Source: a candidate division WOR-3 bacterium (GTDB taxonomy: Bacteria > Hydrothermota > Hydrothermia > UBA1063). From it: a DNA stretch of 64,000 bases. The translations under genes were made by a program, and so were the position numbers. Below, piece after piece: positions 27,530 through 35,615 of this stretch (position 1 is the first letter of the stretch; every line of letters begins with the position of its first letter). A model generated the notes under the pieces. It ran no database searches. It had not been told where the DNA came from and was given only the letters and a program-made list of their open reading frames with translations. Location of the stretch: assembly GCA_039803545.1 (NCBI GenBank), contig JBDRYS010000001.1:685866-749865 (forward strand), written 5' to 3'.

Positions 27530-28369
27530 ATGGCAAATATTAACTATGAATTAGCAAAGGAGCTTCATCAACACGGAAAGCTTGAGGAAGCAAAAAATTA
27601 TTTCCAAAAAGCCTTGGAAGAAGAGCCGGATTCAGCCACAATTTTAAGGGATTATACCATACTTCTAATAGATCTCGAGGAGTACGTTAATGCTTTAAAC
27701 CACTTAGAGAAAGCGCTTCAGATCTCTGAAGATCCCTTTTCTCACTATTACAAGGGAATTGCTCTTTACAAAATGGGTAATCTTGAAGAGGCAGAAAAAG
27801 AATTACTTAGCGTAAAAGACGCACTAAAGGGCGCAATGAATGTCGATGCGGACCTGGGTGATCTTTATTATGATATGGAAAATTTCGAAAAGGCCATCGA
27901 ATATTACAAAGAGGCTGTTGAGTTCGATCCCTTTGATCCAATTCTCCTTAACAATCTGGCCTTAAGTTACTTTCAAAATGAGCAAATTGACTTAGCAATC
28001 GAAACAATAAAAAAAGCTATCGAGTTAAACCCTTACGAAGCCGAGTATTATGATAATCTTGCAATGATGCTCTATGAAAAGGGAGAAGTGGAAGAGTGTT
28101 TAAAGGAACTTTACAAGGCAATTGAAGTAAATCCTTCTTTCTCGCAGGCCCATGCAGACCTCAGTCTAATTTACTACGACCTTGAGAAATACGAAGATGC
28201 TGAAGAAGAAATCAAGAAAGCCATCGAGATAGAACCAGATAACGCGGTATATCACGCCATCCTTAGCAACGTATATCTTAAACTGGGTAAATACGAGGAA
28301 GCCCAAAGGGAATCACAGACAATCTTAAGGCTAATTAAACCCGATGAGCATCCAGAAAAAGCAAGTTGA
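27530..28369 (+). CDS. Tetratricopeptide repeat protein
   Basis: 279 residues made of about seven to eight TPR units of 34 residues from the N-terminus on. Typical units read 'AKELHQHGKLEEAKNYFQKA', 'LGDLYYDMENFEKAIEYYKE' and 'AIEIEPDNAVYHAILSNVYL'. There is no signal peptide or membrane segment, so it is probably a cytoplasmic scaffold. The partner is unknown. The next gene, an RNase-H-fold nuclease, overlaps it by 26 bases, so the two may work together. The start codon lies 6 bases after TACAAT, with no ribosome binding site. Confidence 0.88.
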   Translation: MANINYELAKELHQHGKLEEAKNYFQKALEEEPDSATILRDYTILLIDLEEYVNALNHLEKALQISEDPFSHYYKGIALYKMGNLEEAEKELLSVKDALKGAMNVDADLGDLYYDMENFEKAIEYYKEAVEFDPFDPILLNNLALSYFQNEQIDLAIETIKKAIELNPYEAEYYDNLAMMLYEKGEVEECLKELYKAIEVNPSFSQAHADLSLIYYDLEKYEDAEEEIKKAIEIEPDNAVYHAILSNVYLKLGKYEEAQRESQTILRLIKPDEHPEKAS

Positions 28370-29120
28370 TGCTCTGATCAAGGAGATCTTAGAAAGAACC
28401 CAGGGTGAACGGTTCTTTGAAGTTTCAAGTATAGACAAGCACAAAGGGTATCAGATTATCAAAATCGAGGTTGAGAATACAATACCAATTTTTCAGGATG
28501 AAATAAACTCCCTTGAACTATTGACTTCCACTAAAAAGAATTCCCAAAAGTTAAGCCTGCTGGAAGAACTTCATAGAACATCTTACGAAGACCTCGCAAT
28601 TTTTGATATAGAAACTCGTGGAATTTTTTCTGACGGTCAAATTTTCCTGGCCGGTTTTTACTTCCCAGGAAAAGAAAAGTCAATATCCGTTCAATTTGTA
28701 GCCAAAACGCTAAGCAAAGAGAAAAATCTTTTACGATGGGTTATTAACCACTTTAAGAAGTTTAAAGTTATAACCTATAACGGTTCAGTTTTTGACCTTC
28801 CCTTTGTTAAAAAGCGATGTGAATTGCACAAATTAGATTTTGTAAATCCCGCCTTCCACCTTGATATTCTGCCCCTGGCAAGATCAATTTGGAAAGAAAC
28901 TTTCGCATCAAGAAAACTCACAATACTCGAGCGCAATCTAATTGAAATTTATAGAGAGTTTGATGTCCCCTCAAATCTCCTCCCCACCATAATTAAGCTC
29001 TACGAAAAAACAGGGGATGAAAAATACCTGAAAATTGTTTCAAGGCACAATCTCTACGACCTCCTGACAACCTTCAAACTCATCTTTGAGATAAGGAAAA
29101 GCCTGATGCTTACAAACTGA
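28344..29120 (+). CDS. RNase H-like (YprB-type) exonuclease domain protein
   Basis: 258 residues. 'YEDLAIFDIETRG' gives the DxE of a DEDD exonuclease fold, 'VITYNGSVFDLPFVKKR' is the second motif with Asp, 'HLDILPLARSIW' contributes an Asp, and 'SRHNLYDLLTTFKL' a final Asp. This is the YprB ribonuclease H-like family, related to the 3'-5' exonuclease domain of DNA polymerases. Its natural substrate is unknown in most bacteria. The N-terminal 80 residues are unassigned. It overlaps the TPR gene by 26 bases, and the start ATG at 28344 has only a poor ribosome binding site, so it may depend on translation of its neighbour. Confidence 0.8.
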   Translation: MSIQKKQVDALIKEILERTQGERFFEVSSIDKHKGYQIIKIEVENTIPIFQDEINSLELLTSTKKNSQKLSLLEELHRTSYEDLAIFDIETRGIFSDGQIFLAGFYFPGKEKSISVQFVAKTLSKEKNLLRWVINHFKKFKVITYNGSVFDLPFVKKRCELHKLDFVNPAFHLDILPLARSIWKETFASRKLTILERNLIEIYREFDVPSNLLPTIIKLYEKTGDEKYLKIVSRHNLYDLLTTFKLIFEIRKSLMLTN

Positions 29121-29141
29121 GCATTAACGTTAGAGACAGTC

Positions 29142-29147
29142 TATAAT
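29142..29147 (+). promoter_or_regulatory. -10 box of the rfbC-rfbD operon (leaderless type)
   Basis: TATAAT ends 6 bases before the ATG at 29154. The -35 is weak and no ribosome binding site is visible. Confidence 0.6.
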
Positions 29148-29153
29148 TAAAGT

Positions 29154-29717
29154 ATGGAAAATTTCAAGTTTTATAACATGGAGCTGCCTGGGGTAGTCCT
29201 TATCGAGCCGAAGGCCTTTGAAGACCACCGAGGGTACTTTATGGAAATTTTCAAGGAAAACATATATTACGATTACTTAGGAGTGCGTTTTGTCCAGGAT
29301 AACCTTTCCTTTTCCAAAAGGGGTGTTTTACGGGGACTTCATTTTCAGAAAAGGCCCTCCGCTCAGGCAAAACTCGTCATGGTAGTCCATGGTGAAATTT
29401 TTGACGTAGCAGTAGATATAAGAAAAGGTTCACCAACCTTTGGCAAATGGGTTGGAGTTATCTTATCAAGCACTAATAAGCTTCAGCTTTTTATCCCTGA
29501 GGGCTTTGCCCACGGCTTCTGTGTTCTTAGTGAAACCGCCACGGTGCTTTACAAAACCTCCGCCTTTTACGACAGGGAAAATGAAAGGGGAATAATCTGG
29601 AACGATCCCGAAATTGCAATTGACTGGCCTATCAAAGACCCGATTTTGTCAGAAAAAGACAGCAAATTACCCCCACTTGCAGAGGCGGACATAAACTTTT
29701 ATTATTCCGAAACATGA
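29154..29717 (+). CDS. rfbC: dTDP-4-dehydrorhamnose 3,5-epimerase
   Basis: 187 residues, the normal cupin-fold length. 'VVLIEPKAFEDHRGYFMEIF', 'FVQDNLSFSKRGVLRGLHFQ', 'KLVMVVHGEIFDVAVDIR' and 'FIPEGFAHGFCVLSE' are the family blocks; the last contains the substrate-binding His and 'GLHFQ' the catalytic His. It epimerises dTDP-4-keto-6-deoxyglucose at C3 and C5 on the way to dTDP-L-rhamnose. rfbD follows with a 4-base overlap. The first two pathway genes, rfbA and rfbB, are not in this window. Confidence 0.96.
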   Translation: MENFKFYNMELPGVVLIEPKAFEDHRGYFMEIFKENIYYDYLGVRFVQDNLSFSKRGVLRGLHFQKRPSAQAKLVMVVHGEIFDVAVDIRKGSPTFGKWVGVILSSTNKLQLFIPEGFAHGFCVLSETATVLYKTSAFYDRENERGIIWNDPEIAIDWPIKDPILSEKDSKLPPLAEADINFYYSET

Positions 29718-30574
29718 AATTTGTTATATTTGGCTCAAAAGGTCAGTTGGGAAGGGAACTTGCTAAGAATTTAATGGAAAGGAACTTTGAAGTAGTTGGC
29801 TTTTCACACGAGGAAATAGACATCACTGATTACCGAAAAGTCGAAGAAGTTTTAAAAGATTTTAAACCCGATGTAATCATAAATGCTACAGCTTACAACA
29901 ATGTAGATAAGGCCGAAGAAGAGCCCGAAAAAGCCTTCAAGGTAAATGCCTACGCCGTTAGAAATCTGGCAGAACTCGCTAATAAATACAACTCCATCCT
30001 AGTCCACTTCAGTACCGACTATGTTTTCGATGGGGAAAAAGGTGCCCCATATACCACACTTGATCTTCCCAACCCGATAAATACTTATGGGAAAAGCAAA
30101 CTTCAGGGGGAAATCTTTGTACAGGAAATTGCAAAGAGGTACTTTATCATAAGGGTAAGCTGGGTTTTTGGTTTTGGAAAAACAAATTTCCCCTTGAAAT
30201 TAATTGATATGGCTGAGAAACAAAAAATAATAAAAGTGGCGACAGACCAAACAAATTCCCCCACATATACCATCGACGCCGCAAAGGGAATAACAGAACT
30301 AATCCTCAAAGGCAAATTCGGATTGTACCACCTTACCAACAGTGGATATTGTTCGAGATACGAATGGGCTGAAGAAATATTAAAAGACTGGGGATGGGAA
30401 GGTGAATTATTGCCGGCAAAAACCGAAGACTTTCCCTCTCCCGCAAAAAGGCCACTCTTTACCGCCCTCGACTCCTCAAAATTTGTTGAAGAAACGGGTT
30501 TTATAATGCCTGATTGGAGAGATGCAGTTAAACGTTTTATCAAAAAACTCCGTGAGAGTAAGAATGTTCCATGA
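29714..30574 (+). CDS. rfbD: dTDP-4-dehydrorhamnose reductase
   Basis: 286 residues. 'FVIFGSKGQLGRELAKNL' is the NADPH-binding motif (GxxGxLG), 'VIINATAYNNVDKAEEEPEKA' is the family signature, 'VHFSTDYVFDGEKGAPY' holds the Thr, and 'NTYGKSKLQGE' the catalytic Tyr-x3-Lys. It makes dTDP-L-rhamnose. Its end overlaps the start of the CapD-like gene by 11 bases, so the three genes form an operon for surface sugar donors. Confidence 0.96.
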   Translation: MKFVIFGSKGQLGRELAKNLMERNFEVVGFSHEEIDITDYRKVEEVLKDFKPDVIINATAYNNVDKAEEEPEKAFKVNAYAVRNLAELANKYNSILVHFSTDYVFDGEKGAPYTTLDLPNPINTYGKSKLQGEIFVQEIAKRYFIIRVSWVFGFGKTNFPLKLIDMAEKQKIIKVATDQTNSPTYTIDAAKGITELILKGKFGLYHLTNSGYCSRYEWAEEILKDWGWEGELLPAKTEDFPSPAKRPLFTALDSSKFVEETGFIMPDWRDAVKRFIKKLRESKNVP

Positions 30575-31760
30575 CTTTGATGCCTTGAAAATCATTGGAA
30601 GGGAAAATTCCCTCTTTGAGGAAGAGGAATCCCAATACAAAGAATTAATTTCAAGGGAAATAGAAGCAACCTCCTTCCTGATAATTGGCGGAGCAGGGAG
30701 TATCGGTAGAAGTGTTGTAAAGGAGTTAATAAAACTAAAAGCAAAACAAGTACATGTGGTTGATATCAATGAAAACAACTTAACCGAGCTTATAAGGGAA
30801 ATAAGAAGTTCGGACATAGATATTAAGTCCGATTTAAAAACCTACGTACTGGATGTGGGTTCACCCGAGTTCTATAACTTTTTTAACAGTAACTCACCCT
30901 ATGATTTTGTTTTCAATCTTTCCGCATTAAAGCATGTAAGGAGCGAAAAAGACCCTTACACTCTTATGAGAATGATGCGGGTAAATATCCTCAACGTGGA
31001 GTTTTTAACTGAGCTTCTACCTCAAAGGGGATCAAAAAGATTTTTTTCTGTATCTACTGATAAGGCAGTAAACCCCGTCAATCTTATGGGAGCATCGAAG
31101 AGGGTGATGGAACTTCTGCTTATCTCGAAGATGGACAACCTGCGGGTCTCCTCTGCCCGTTTCGTCAACGTTGCTTTTTCAGAAGGGAGCCTCTTATGGG
31201 GATTCCTGAGAAGGATTGAAAAAGATCAACCTATCGCTGTTCCAAAAGGAATCAAAAGATACTTTATTACCCTCGACGAATCTGCCCTTTTTTGTATCCT
31301 TACTGCCATTCTCGCCGAGTCAGGCGAAATTTTCACCATGAAATTGGAAAAATTGAGGCCCGTACCCCTTGTTGATATCGCCGTTAGACTATTGGAATTC
31401 TACGGATTTGAACCTTTCTTTACTGAAGATGAAAAGGAGGCGAAATCGAAAGTTAGAGAATTAATTAAGGCTAAGAAGTGGCCCATTTATCTATCTCCTC
31501 CAGATACCACCGGAGAAAAGGAACTTGAAGAACTTTACTCCGAAAGTGAAAAGGTTGATCACCAGAGGTTCAAAAACCTTTCGGTGGTACTACCCGATAA
31601 AAGCTACGCAGATTCCATCTCTCCACAAATAATTCAAGGGCTTAAAAGTCTGATCGAAAGAAAGAACTGGACAAGAGAAGAGATAATAGACCTCTTTAAA
31701 ACATACCTCCCAGAATTCAACCACTTAGATACGGGAAAATTTCTCGACGATAGAATGTGA
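30564..31760 (+). CDS. UDP-GlcNAc 4,6-dehydratase-like protein (CapD/PglF/FlaA1 family, soluble)
   Basis: 398 residues from the ATG at 30564. 'FLIIGGAGSIGRSVVKELIK' is the Rossmann motif, 'DFVFNLSALKHVRSEKDPY' and 'FSVSTDKAVNPVNLMGASKR' are CapD-family signatures with the Lys of the active site. No transmembrane helices precede the catalytic domain, unlike PglF. The N-terminal 40 residues and a C-terminal region after 340 ('NWTREEIIDLFKTYLPEF') are extra. The chemistry should be 4,6-dehydration (with or without C5 epimerisation) of a UDP-HexNAc, feeding surface glycans. Upstream reading to 30522 is inside rfbD and not supported. Confidence 0.84.
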   Translation: MFHDFDALKIIGRENSLFEEEESQYKELISREIEATSFLIIGGAGSIGRSVVKELIKLKAKQVHVVDINENNLTELIREIRSSDIDIKSDLKTYVLDVGSPEFYNFFNSNSPYDFVFNLSALKHVRSEKDPYTLMRMMRVNILNVEFLTELLPQRGSKRFFSVSTDKAVNPVNLMGASKRVMELLLISKMDNLRVSSARFVNVAFSEGSLLWGFLRRIEKDQPIAVPKGIKRYFITLDESALFCILTAILAESGEIFTMKLEKLRPVPLVDIAVRLLEFYGFEPFFTEDEKEAKSKVRELIKAKKWPIYLSPPDTTGEKELEELYSESEKVDHQRFKNLSVVLPDKSYADSISPQIIQGLKSLIERKNWTREEIIDLFKTYLPEFNHLDTGKFLDDRM

Positions 31761-31761
31761 A

Positions 31762-32331
31762 TTAAAGAACTCCCAAGTGTTCAAGAAGAATCTTTAAACC
31801 TAACAAAATCAATATGACTCCTCCAATGGCCTGAGAGTACTTAATTTTCTTTGCAAACTTTGAAAAACTGGACCCAAGGAAAACCCCTGTAAAGCTAATC
31901 AAAGAAGTTAAAGCAAAAACCAGAAAGGCAAAGAGGGCAAGGGTCTTTAACAAAAGAGAAGTAACAAGTCCAATGGCAAAGGCATCAATGCTAACTGCCA
32001 TAGCAACCCCAACGAGAGTCTTAAAATCTCCGGAAAAACCTTCCGCCTCCTTTTCCTGTTGAAATTCTTCAATGATCATATGAACTCCAATGGCAAGCAA
32101 CACAAAAAAGGCTACCCAGTGGTCAAAGGAAAAAATCCAGTTTGCTGCAAATCTTCCTCCCAAAAAACCAAAGAGGAAGAAGAGAGCGTGAACAAGGCCA
32201 AAGGTGATGCCAATTTGAAGAAACCTTTTATAATTTATTGACTTAAGCAGAAAACCTTCAGTTACCGAAGAGGTAAAGCAATCCAGATTGATAGAAATCA
32301 CGAGAAGTAGAAAATAGATGATTTCTTTCAT
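31762..32331 (-). CDS. mntP: MntP/YtaF-family manganese efflux pump
   Basis: 189 residues with six hydrophobic segments in two repeats. The paired motifs 'ISINLDCFTSSVTEGF' and 'AVSIDAFAIGLVTSLL' contain the Asp residues that define MntP. The proteins export Mn2+; the close relative YtaF has the same fold, so the metal is inferred. The ATG overlaps the stop of the DegT-like gene by 4 bases, so it is cotranscribed with it although no functional link is clear. Confidence 0.86.
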   Translation of the reverse strand: MKEIIYFLLLVISINLDCFTSSVTEGFLLKSINYKRFLQIGITFGLVHALFFLFGFLGGRFAANWIFSFDHWVAFFVLLAIGVHMIIEEFQQEKEAEGFSGDFKTLVGVAMAVSIDAFAIGLVTSLLLKTLALFAFLVFALTSLISFTGVFLGSSFSKFAKKIKYSQAIGGVILILLGLKILLEHLGVL

Positions 32332-33503
32332 TTTGCGATAAGGGTCTCCCGTAGCGAGTCGACCACATACGAAACATCGAATTCTGTTAGATCCCCATGG
32401 AAAGGTAAAGACAAAAGGCGTGAGGAAATTTTCTTCGCCACCTTTAAATTAGCGGAATCGAATTCCCTAAAATTTTCACGGTAAAACTTAAGGTCAGTAA
32501 GAAGAGGGTAAAATACCTTTGTAGGCACCCCCATCTCCATTAAACGCCTAATAAGTCCATCCCTATCAACTCCCTCTGGTAAAAGAACTGTTAGACTATA
32601 CCACGATACCTCCGAATCCTTTGGTGCACCGATAAGTCTTATACCCTCGATTTTACTAAGCTCTTTTTCATATAGTTCACGAATCTTTTTCCTCTTGTTT
32701 AGAATTTCAGAAATCCTCATCATCTGGCCAAGTCCAATGGCACTGGAAAGCTCGTCCAAATTGTAATTGTAACCTCCAATAATCGCCTGATACTCTACAT
32801 ATTCGGTGGGAACTCCATAGTACCTGAGACTCTCCCCTACTTCGTAGTGTTCTCTACTTTTAAAGGCAATACCACCTCCCTCTCCAACATTAACAGCGCC
32901 ATACCTTGTAAAACTGAAAACACCGACATCACCTGTGATACCGGTTAAAACCGCTTCCCCTGCAAACTTATACGTACTACCAAAACTCTCCCAGCACACC
33001 TCTAAAAGGTCAAGGCCAAATTCTTCTTTGAGTTTCAAAAAAGCTTTAAGATCACATGGAATACCGTAAAGGTGATAGAGAACAATCCCTCTTAAAACCC
33101 TCCCTGTAACCTTATTCTTTAAACCAGATTTATCCTTCTCATAGTTGTCCATAATAAATTCCCTGACCTTCTCAGGGTCTAATGTAAAACGGTCCTGTTC
33201 AATGTCAACGACCTGAAGACCTATCCCCTCGGCACAAAGTGCGTTCGGCACCCCCACATGAACAAGAGGAGACAAAATAACCTCGTCCCCACGTCCCCAA
33301 CCTAAAACCTTAATGGCAATGTGCAAGGCCGAAAATCCACTGGACGTTGCAAGGAAATAAGGGGCCTTCAGATACCGGCGTACCTCTTCCTGAAATCTCC
33401 AAAGAAAAGGCCCTGCCGTTAAAATCTTTGACTCAAGAACGTTTTCAATCAAATTTTTCTCAAGCTCTGTCACATCGGCCTTGTAAAAGCTAATCCTTTC
33501 CAT
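32328..33503 (-). CDS. DegT/DnrJ/EryC1-family protein lacking the PLP lysine and aspartate
   Basis: 391 residues with the complete DegT fold: 'YFLATSSGFSALHIAIKVLG', 'VILSPLVHVGVPNAL', 'FGSTYKFAGE' and 'GVFSFTRYGAVNVGEGG'. In sugar aminotransferases of this family (such as ArnB) an Asp in EDAAH binds the PLP ring nitrogen and a Lys in FSFHxxKN forms the Schiff base. Here the two positions are V169 ('LLEVCWES') and G202. Both essential residues are missing while the fold and the phosphate-site loop remain. The reading frame is open and unbroken. It therefore cannot be a normal aminotransferase. It may be a structural or regulatory partner, or may act without PLP. It lies 3 bases after an intact class V aminotransferase gene. 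Confidence 0.85.
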   Translation of the reverse strand: MERISFYKADVTELEKNLIENVLESKILTAGPFLWRFQEEVRRYLKAPYFLATSSGFSALHIAIKVLGWGRGDEVILSPLVHVGVPNALCAEGIGLQVVDIEQDRFTLDPEKVREFIMDNYEKDKSGLKNKVTGRVLRGIVLYHLYGIPCDLKAFLKLKEEFGLDLLEVCWESFGSTYKFAGEAVLTGITGDVGVFSFTRYGAVNVGEGGGIAFKSREHYEVGESLRYYGVPTEYVEYQAIIGGYNYNLDELSSAIGLGQMMRISEILNKRKKIRELYEKELSKIEGIRLIGAPKDSEVSWYSLTVLLPEGVDRDGLIRRLMEMGVPTKVFYPLLTDLKFYRENFREFDSANLKVAKKISSRLLSLPFHGDLTEFDVSYVVDSLRETLIAK

Positions 33504-33506
33504 TCT

Positions 33507-34607
33507 CTAAAACCTCTTTAATAAATTAATCAAGGTGTTTACCTCGTCTTCGGTGTTGTAAAAATGGGGAGAAACCCTTATAAAACCGTTGCGCAAAGAT
33601 GTTCTAATGCCTTCCCTTTGTAAGGCAAGATGGAGCTCTAATGAAGATAAGTTAGGTAATCTGAAAGTAAAGATTCCCCCACGCCTTTCGGGGTTTTTTG
33701 GAGTAATAACATCAGCAAAGGTTAACTCTTCAAAAAGGGTATCTAAAAATCCCTTTATACGCGAAAAAATTTTCTCCACGCCCATATCGAGGATCATCTC
33801 CAAGTTACCACTCAAATAAGAAAGTCCCCAATAGTTCTTTGTACCTGTTTCAAAAACCCTCGCATCATTAAAGGGTTCGGGCAAATGGGAAAAATCTGAG
33901 AACCCACTCCAGGGACAAGATAGCCATCCGATAAAAGCCTTCGACAATTTATCAAAGGCCTTTTGATCTATGTATAATATCCCAATACCCTGAGGTCCTA
34001 AGAGCCACTTTGAAGCCCCTGCAACTAAAAAGTCCACTGAAAATTCCTTAGGATATAGGGGGACAGCTCCCAATCCCTGAATAGCATCTACAAGGACAAA
34101 AAAGCCATACTTCTGCTTGAGACTGCTTAGCCTTTCGAGATCAAATCTCTTTCCAGAAAAATAGTCAATCCATTCTACTGCAACCATTCTTGTTTTTGGT
34201 CCAATGGCCTCTTCCAGCTTATTTTCACTAACCTCAACGACCTTTATACCATGTCTATTGTACCTGAAGGGGTAAAGGAGAGCAGGGAAATAGCCCACCA
34301 AAACAACTTCGTCATCTGGCTCCCATTCAATAGACTCTATTATCAAGTTGATCCCAATGGATGTATTCTGAACAAGGGCTATTTCCGAGGATTCGACTCT
34401 TAACAGGTTGGCCACATACTTCCTTGTGGTTTCCGATATTTCTTGAAGCAAATCCCATCCCACTTCACCTTCTTCTCTTAGCACTTCGAGGTAACGTTCC
34501 GTCTTGCCAAGAGAATAAGTATTCAAAGGAGTGGTACTGGCGTGATTAAAATAGATATACTTCTGCGTTATAGGAAAATATGACCTGTATTCCTCAAATT
34601 TTTTCAA
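33507..34607 (-). CDS. Class V aminotransferase (cysteine desulfurase/isopenicillin N epimerase-like)
   Basis: 366 residues. 'IYFNHASTTPLNTYSLGKTE' is the class V opening, 'LVQNTSIGINLIIESIEW' the PLP phosphate region, 'LVDAIQGLGAVPL' gives the Asp and Gln at the PLP ring, and 'AGASKWLLGPQGIGILYID' the PLP lysine. No CysSS-type catalytic loop is present, so it is not a standard desulfurase. Candidate activities are an epimerase, a lyase or an aminotransferase. It follows tRNA-Arg by 12 bases on the same strand and precedes the PLP-less DegT protein, which suggests they act together. Substrate unknown. Confidence 0.82.
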   Translation of the reverse strand: MKKFEEYRSYFPITQKYIYFNHASTTPLNTYSLGKTERYLEVLREEGEVGWDLLQEISETTRKYVANLLRVESSEIALVQNTSIGINLIIESIEWEPDDEVVLVGYFPALLYPFRYNRHGIKVVEVSENKLEEAIGPKTRMVAVEWIDYFSGKRFDLERLSSLKQKYGFFVLVDAIQGLGAVPLYPKEFSVDFLVAGASKWLLGPQGIGILYIDQKAFDKLSKAFIGWLSCPWSGFSDFSHLPEPFNDARVFETGTKNYWGLSYLSGNLEMILDMGVEKIFSRIKGFLDTLFEELTFADVITPKNPERRGGIFTFRLPNLSSLELHLALQREGIRTSLRNGFIRVSPHFYNTEDEVNTLINLLKRF

Positions 34608-34619
34608 ACATTAAAACAA

Positions 34620-34693
<74 letters not shown>

Positions 34694-34694
34694 G

Positions 34695-35192
34695 CTACAA
34701 GAATACATGATCTAACCTCAATATCTTACCATTCTCTACTTCCATAACTCCATAGGACCTTCTCGGCGCGAAGATAGTATCCGTCGGTGAGCCAGGGTTA
34801 AAAAGAACTAAACCCTTCTCCTCCTTCTTTAGAGGCCTGTGAGAATGTCCAAACACTATCAAATTCAAATCTTTATCATCTTGAAATTTCTCCAGCACCT
34901 TCTTCTCAATGCCCCAGGGCGCACCTATTCCATGATAAAGGCCAACTTTTAGTCCCTCAATTGCAAAAACAAGTTTTTCAGGAAGTAGAGAAAAAAGGTC
35001 GTCGTCATCCATGTTTCCCCTAACGGCGTAAATAGGCTTTTTCAAAAGCTGGAGATCTTGATAAAAATTATAGGAAGTAAAATCCCCTGCGTGTATTATT
35101 GCATCACAGCTCGAAATTTCAGCCTTTATCTCCTTTGGCAGTTCTTTCGCCCTATGGGGAATGTGGGTATCCGATAGGATAACAATCCTCAT
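34695..35192 (-). CDS. YfcE/MJ0936-family metallophosphoesterase
   Basis: 165 residues. The metal ligands are visible as D7 and H9 in 'LSDTHIPHR', Asp in 'HAGDFTSY', Asn in 'RGNMDDDD', His in 'LYHGIG' and the pair in 'FGHSHRP'. The family hydrolyses phosphodiesters, with cyclic nucleotides or artificial substrates in characterised members, using two metals. It lies in an operon: its ATG overlaps the stop of the 29-residue gene upstream (TAATG), and tRNA-Arg follows after one base. Its natural substrate is unknown. Confidence 0.9.
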   Translation of the reverse strand: MRIVILSDTHIPHRAKELPKEIKAEISSCDAIIHAGDFTSYNFYQDLQLLKKPIYAVRGNMDDDDLFSLLPEKLVFAIEGLKVGLYHGIGAPWGIEKKVLEKFQDDKDLNLIVFGHSHRPLKKEEKGLVLFNPGSPTDTIFAPRRSYGVMEVENGKILRLDHVFL

Positions 35193-35281
35193 TATTTCTT
35201 TTTATGCCTGTCTCTTTTTCTTCTCTTTTTTAGTTTGTGCTTTTTAATCTTTTTTCTCTTTCTTTTCCTTCCGCAAGGCAT
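35192..35281 (-). CDS. 29-residue basic ribosomal-type protein (AURKAIP1/COX24, bS22-like)
   Basis: A tiny gene between HU and the phosphodiesterase. It encodes MPCGRKRKRKKIKKHKLKKR and nine more residues, RKRDRHKKK: 22 of 29 residues are Lys, Arg or His. The 'KKIKKHKLKKRRKR' core matches the AURKAIP1/COX24 C-terminal motif found in mitochondrial mS38 and in bacterial bS22. Such proteins bind rRNA in the small subunit near the decoding region. Its start overlaps the HU stop and its stop overlaps the phosphodiesterase start, both as TAATG, so all three are translationally coupled. The tight coupling argues that it is expressed. Assignment to bS22 is by motif. Confidence 0.75.
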   Translation of the reverse strand: MPCGRKRKRKKIKKHKLKKRRKRDRHKKK

Positions 35282-35559
35282 TACTCTTCCTCCTTCAACC
35301 CTTTAACAAGTTTTGATGGTTTAAAAGTCACAACCTTTCTTGCAGGGATTTTGATAACCTCTTTAGTTTTGGGATTCCTTCCAACCCTGCTTTTCCTTTG
35401 TTTTACCTCAAAAACCCCAAAACCTCTCAACTCAACTCTCTCGCCCCTGAAAAATGCTTTTTTAACGGTGTCAAGGAATAGATTCACCACGAGCTGAATA
35501 TCCTTCTTTGGTAAACCTGTCTGCTGGTAAATTTCATCTACTATATCCTGCTTCCTCAT
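35281..35559 (-). CDS. hup: HU/IHF-family DNA-binding protein
   Basis: 92 residues, the family norm. 'MRKQDIVDEIYQQTGLPKKD' opens the helical dimer part, 'RGFGVFEVKQRKSRVGRNPKT' is the conserved beta-arm start, and 'IPARKVVTFKPSKLVKGL' the end. It bends and compacts DNA. AGGAGGT precedes its ATG. It heads the operon with the 29-residue gene, phosphodiesterase and tRNA-Arg under a clear promoter. Confidence 0.97.
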   Translation of the reverse strand: MRKQDIVDEIYQQTGLPKKDIQLVVNLFLDTVKKAFFRGERVELRGFGVFEVKQRKSRVGRNPKTKEVIKIPARKVVTFKPSKLVKGLKEEE

Positions 35560-35585
35560 TGAAACCTCCTGATTTTAATGGCAAT

Positions 35586-35614
35586 ATTATAAACAATAGC
35601 GCTTAGACAATCAA
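35586..35614 (-). promoter_or_regulatory. Promoter of the HU operon
   Basis: Minus strand TTGATT (35609-35614), 17 bases, TATAAT (35586-35591), in the short gap after gcvT. AGGAGGT follows before the ATG at 35559. Confidence 0.8.
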
Positions 35615-35615
35615 T

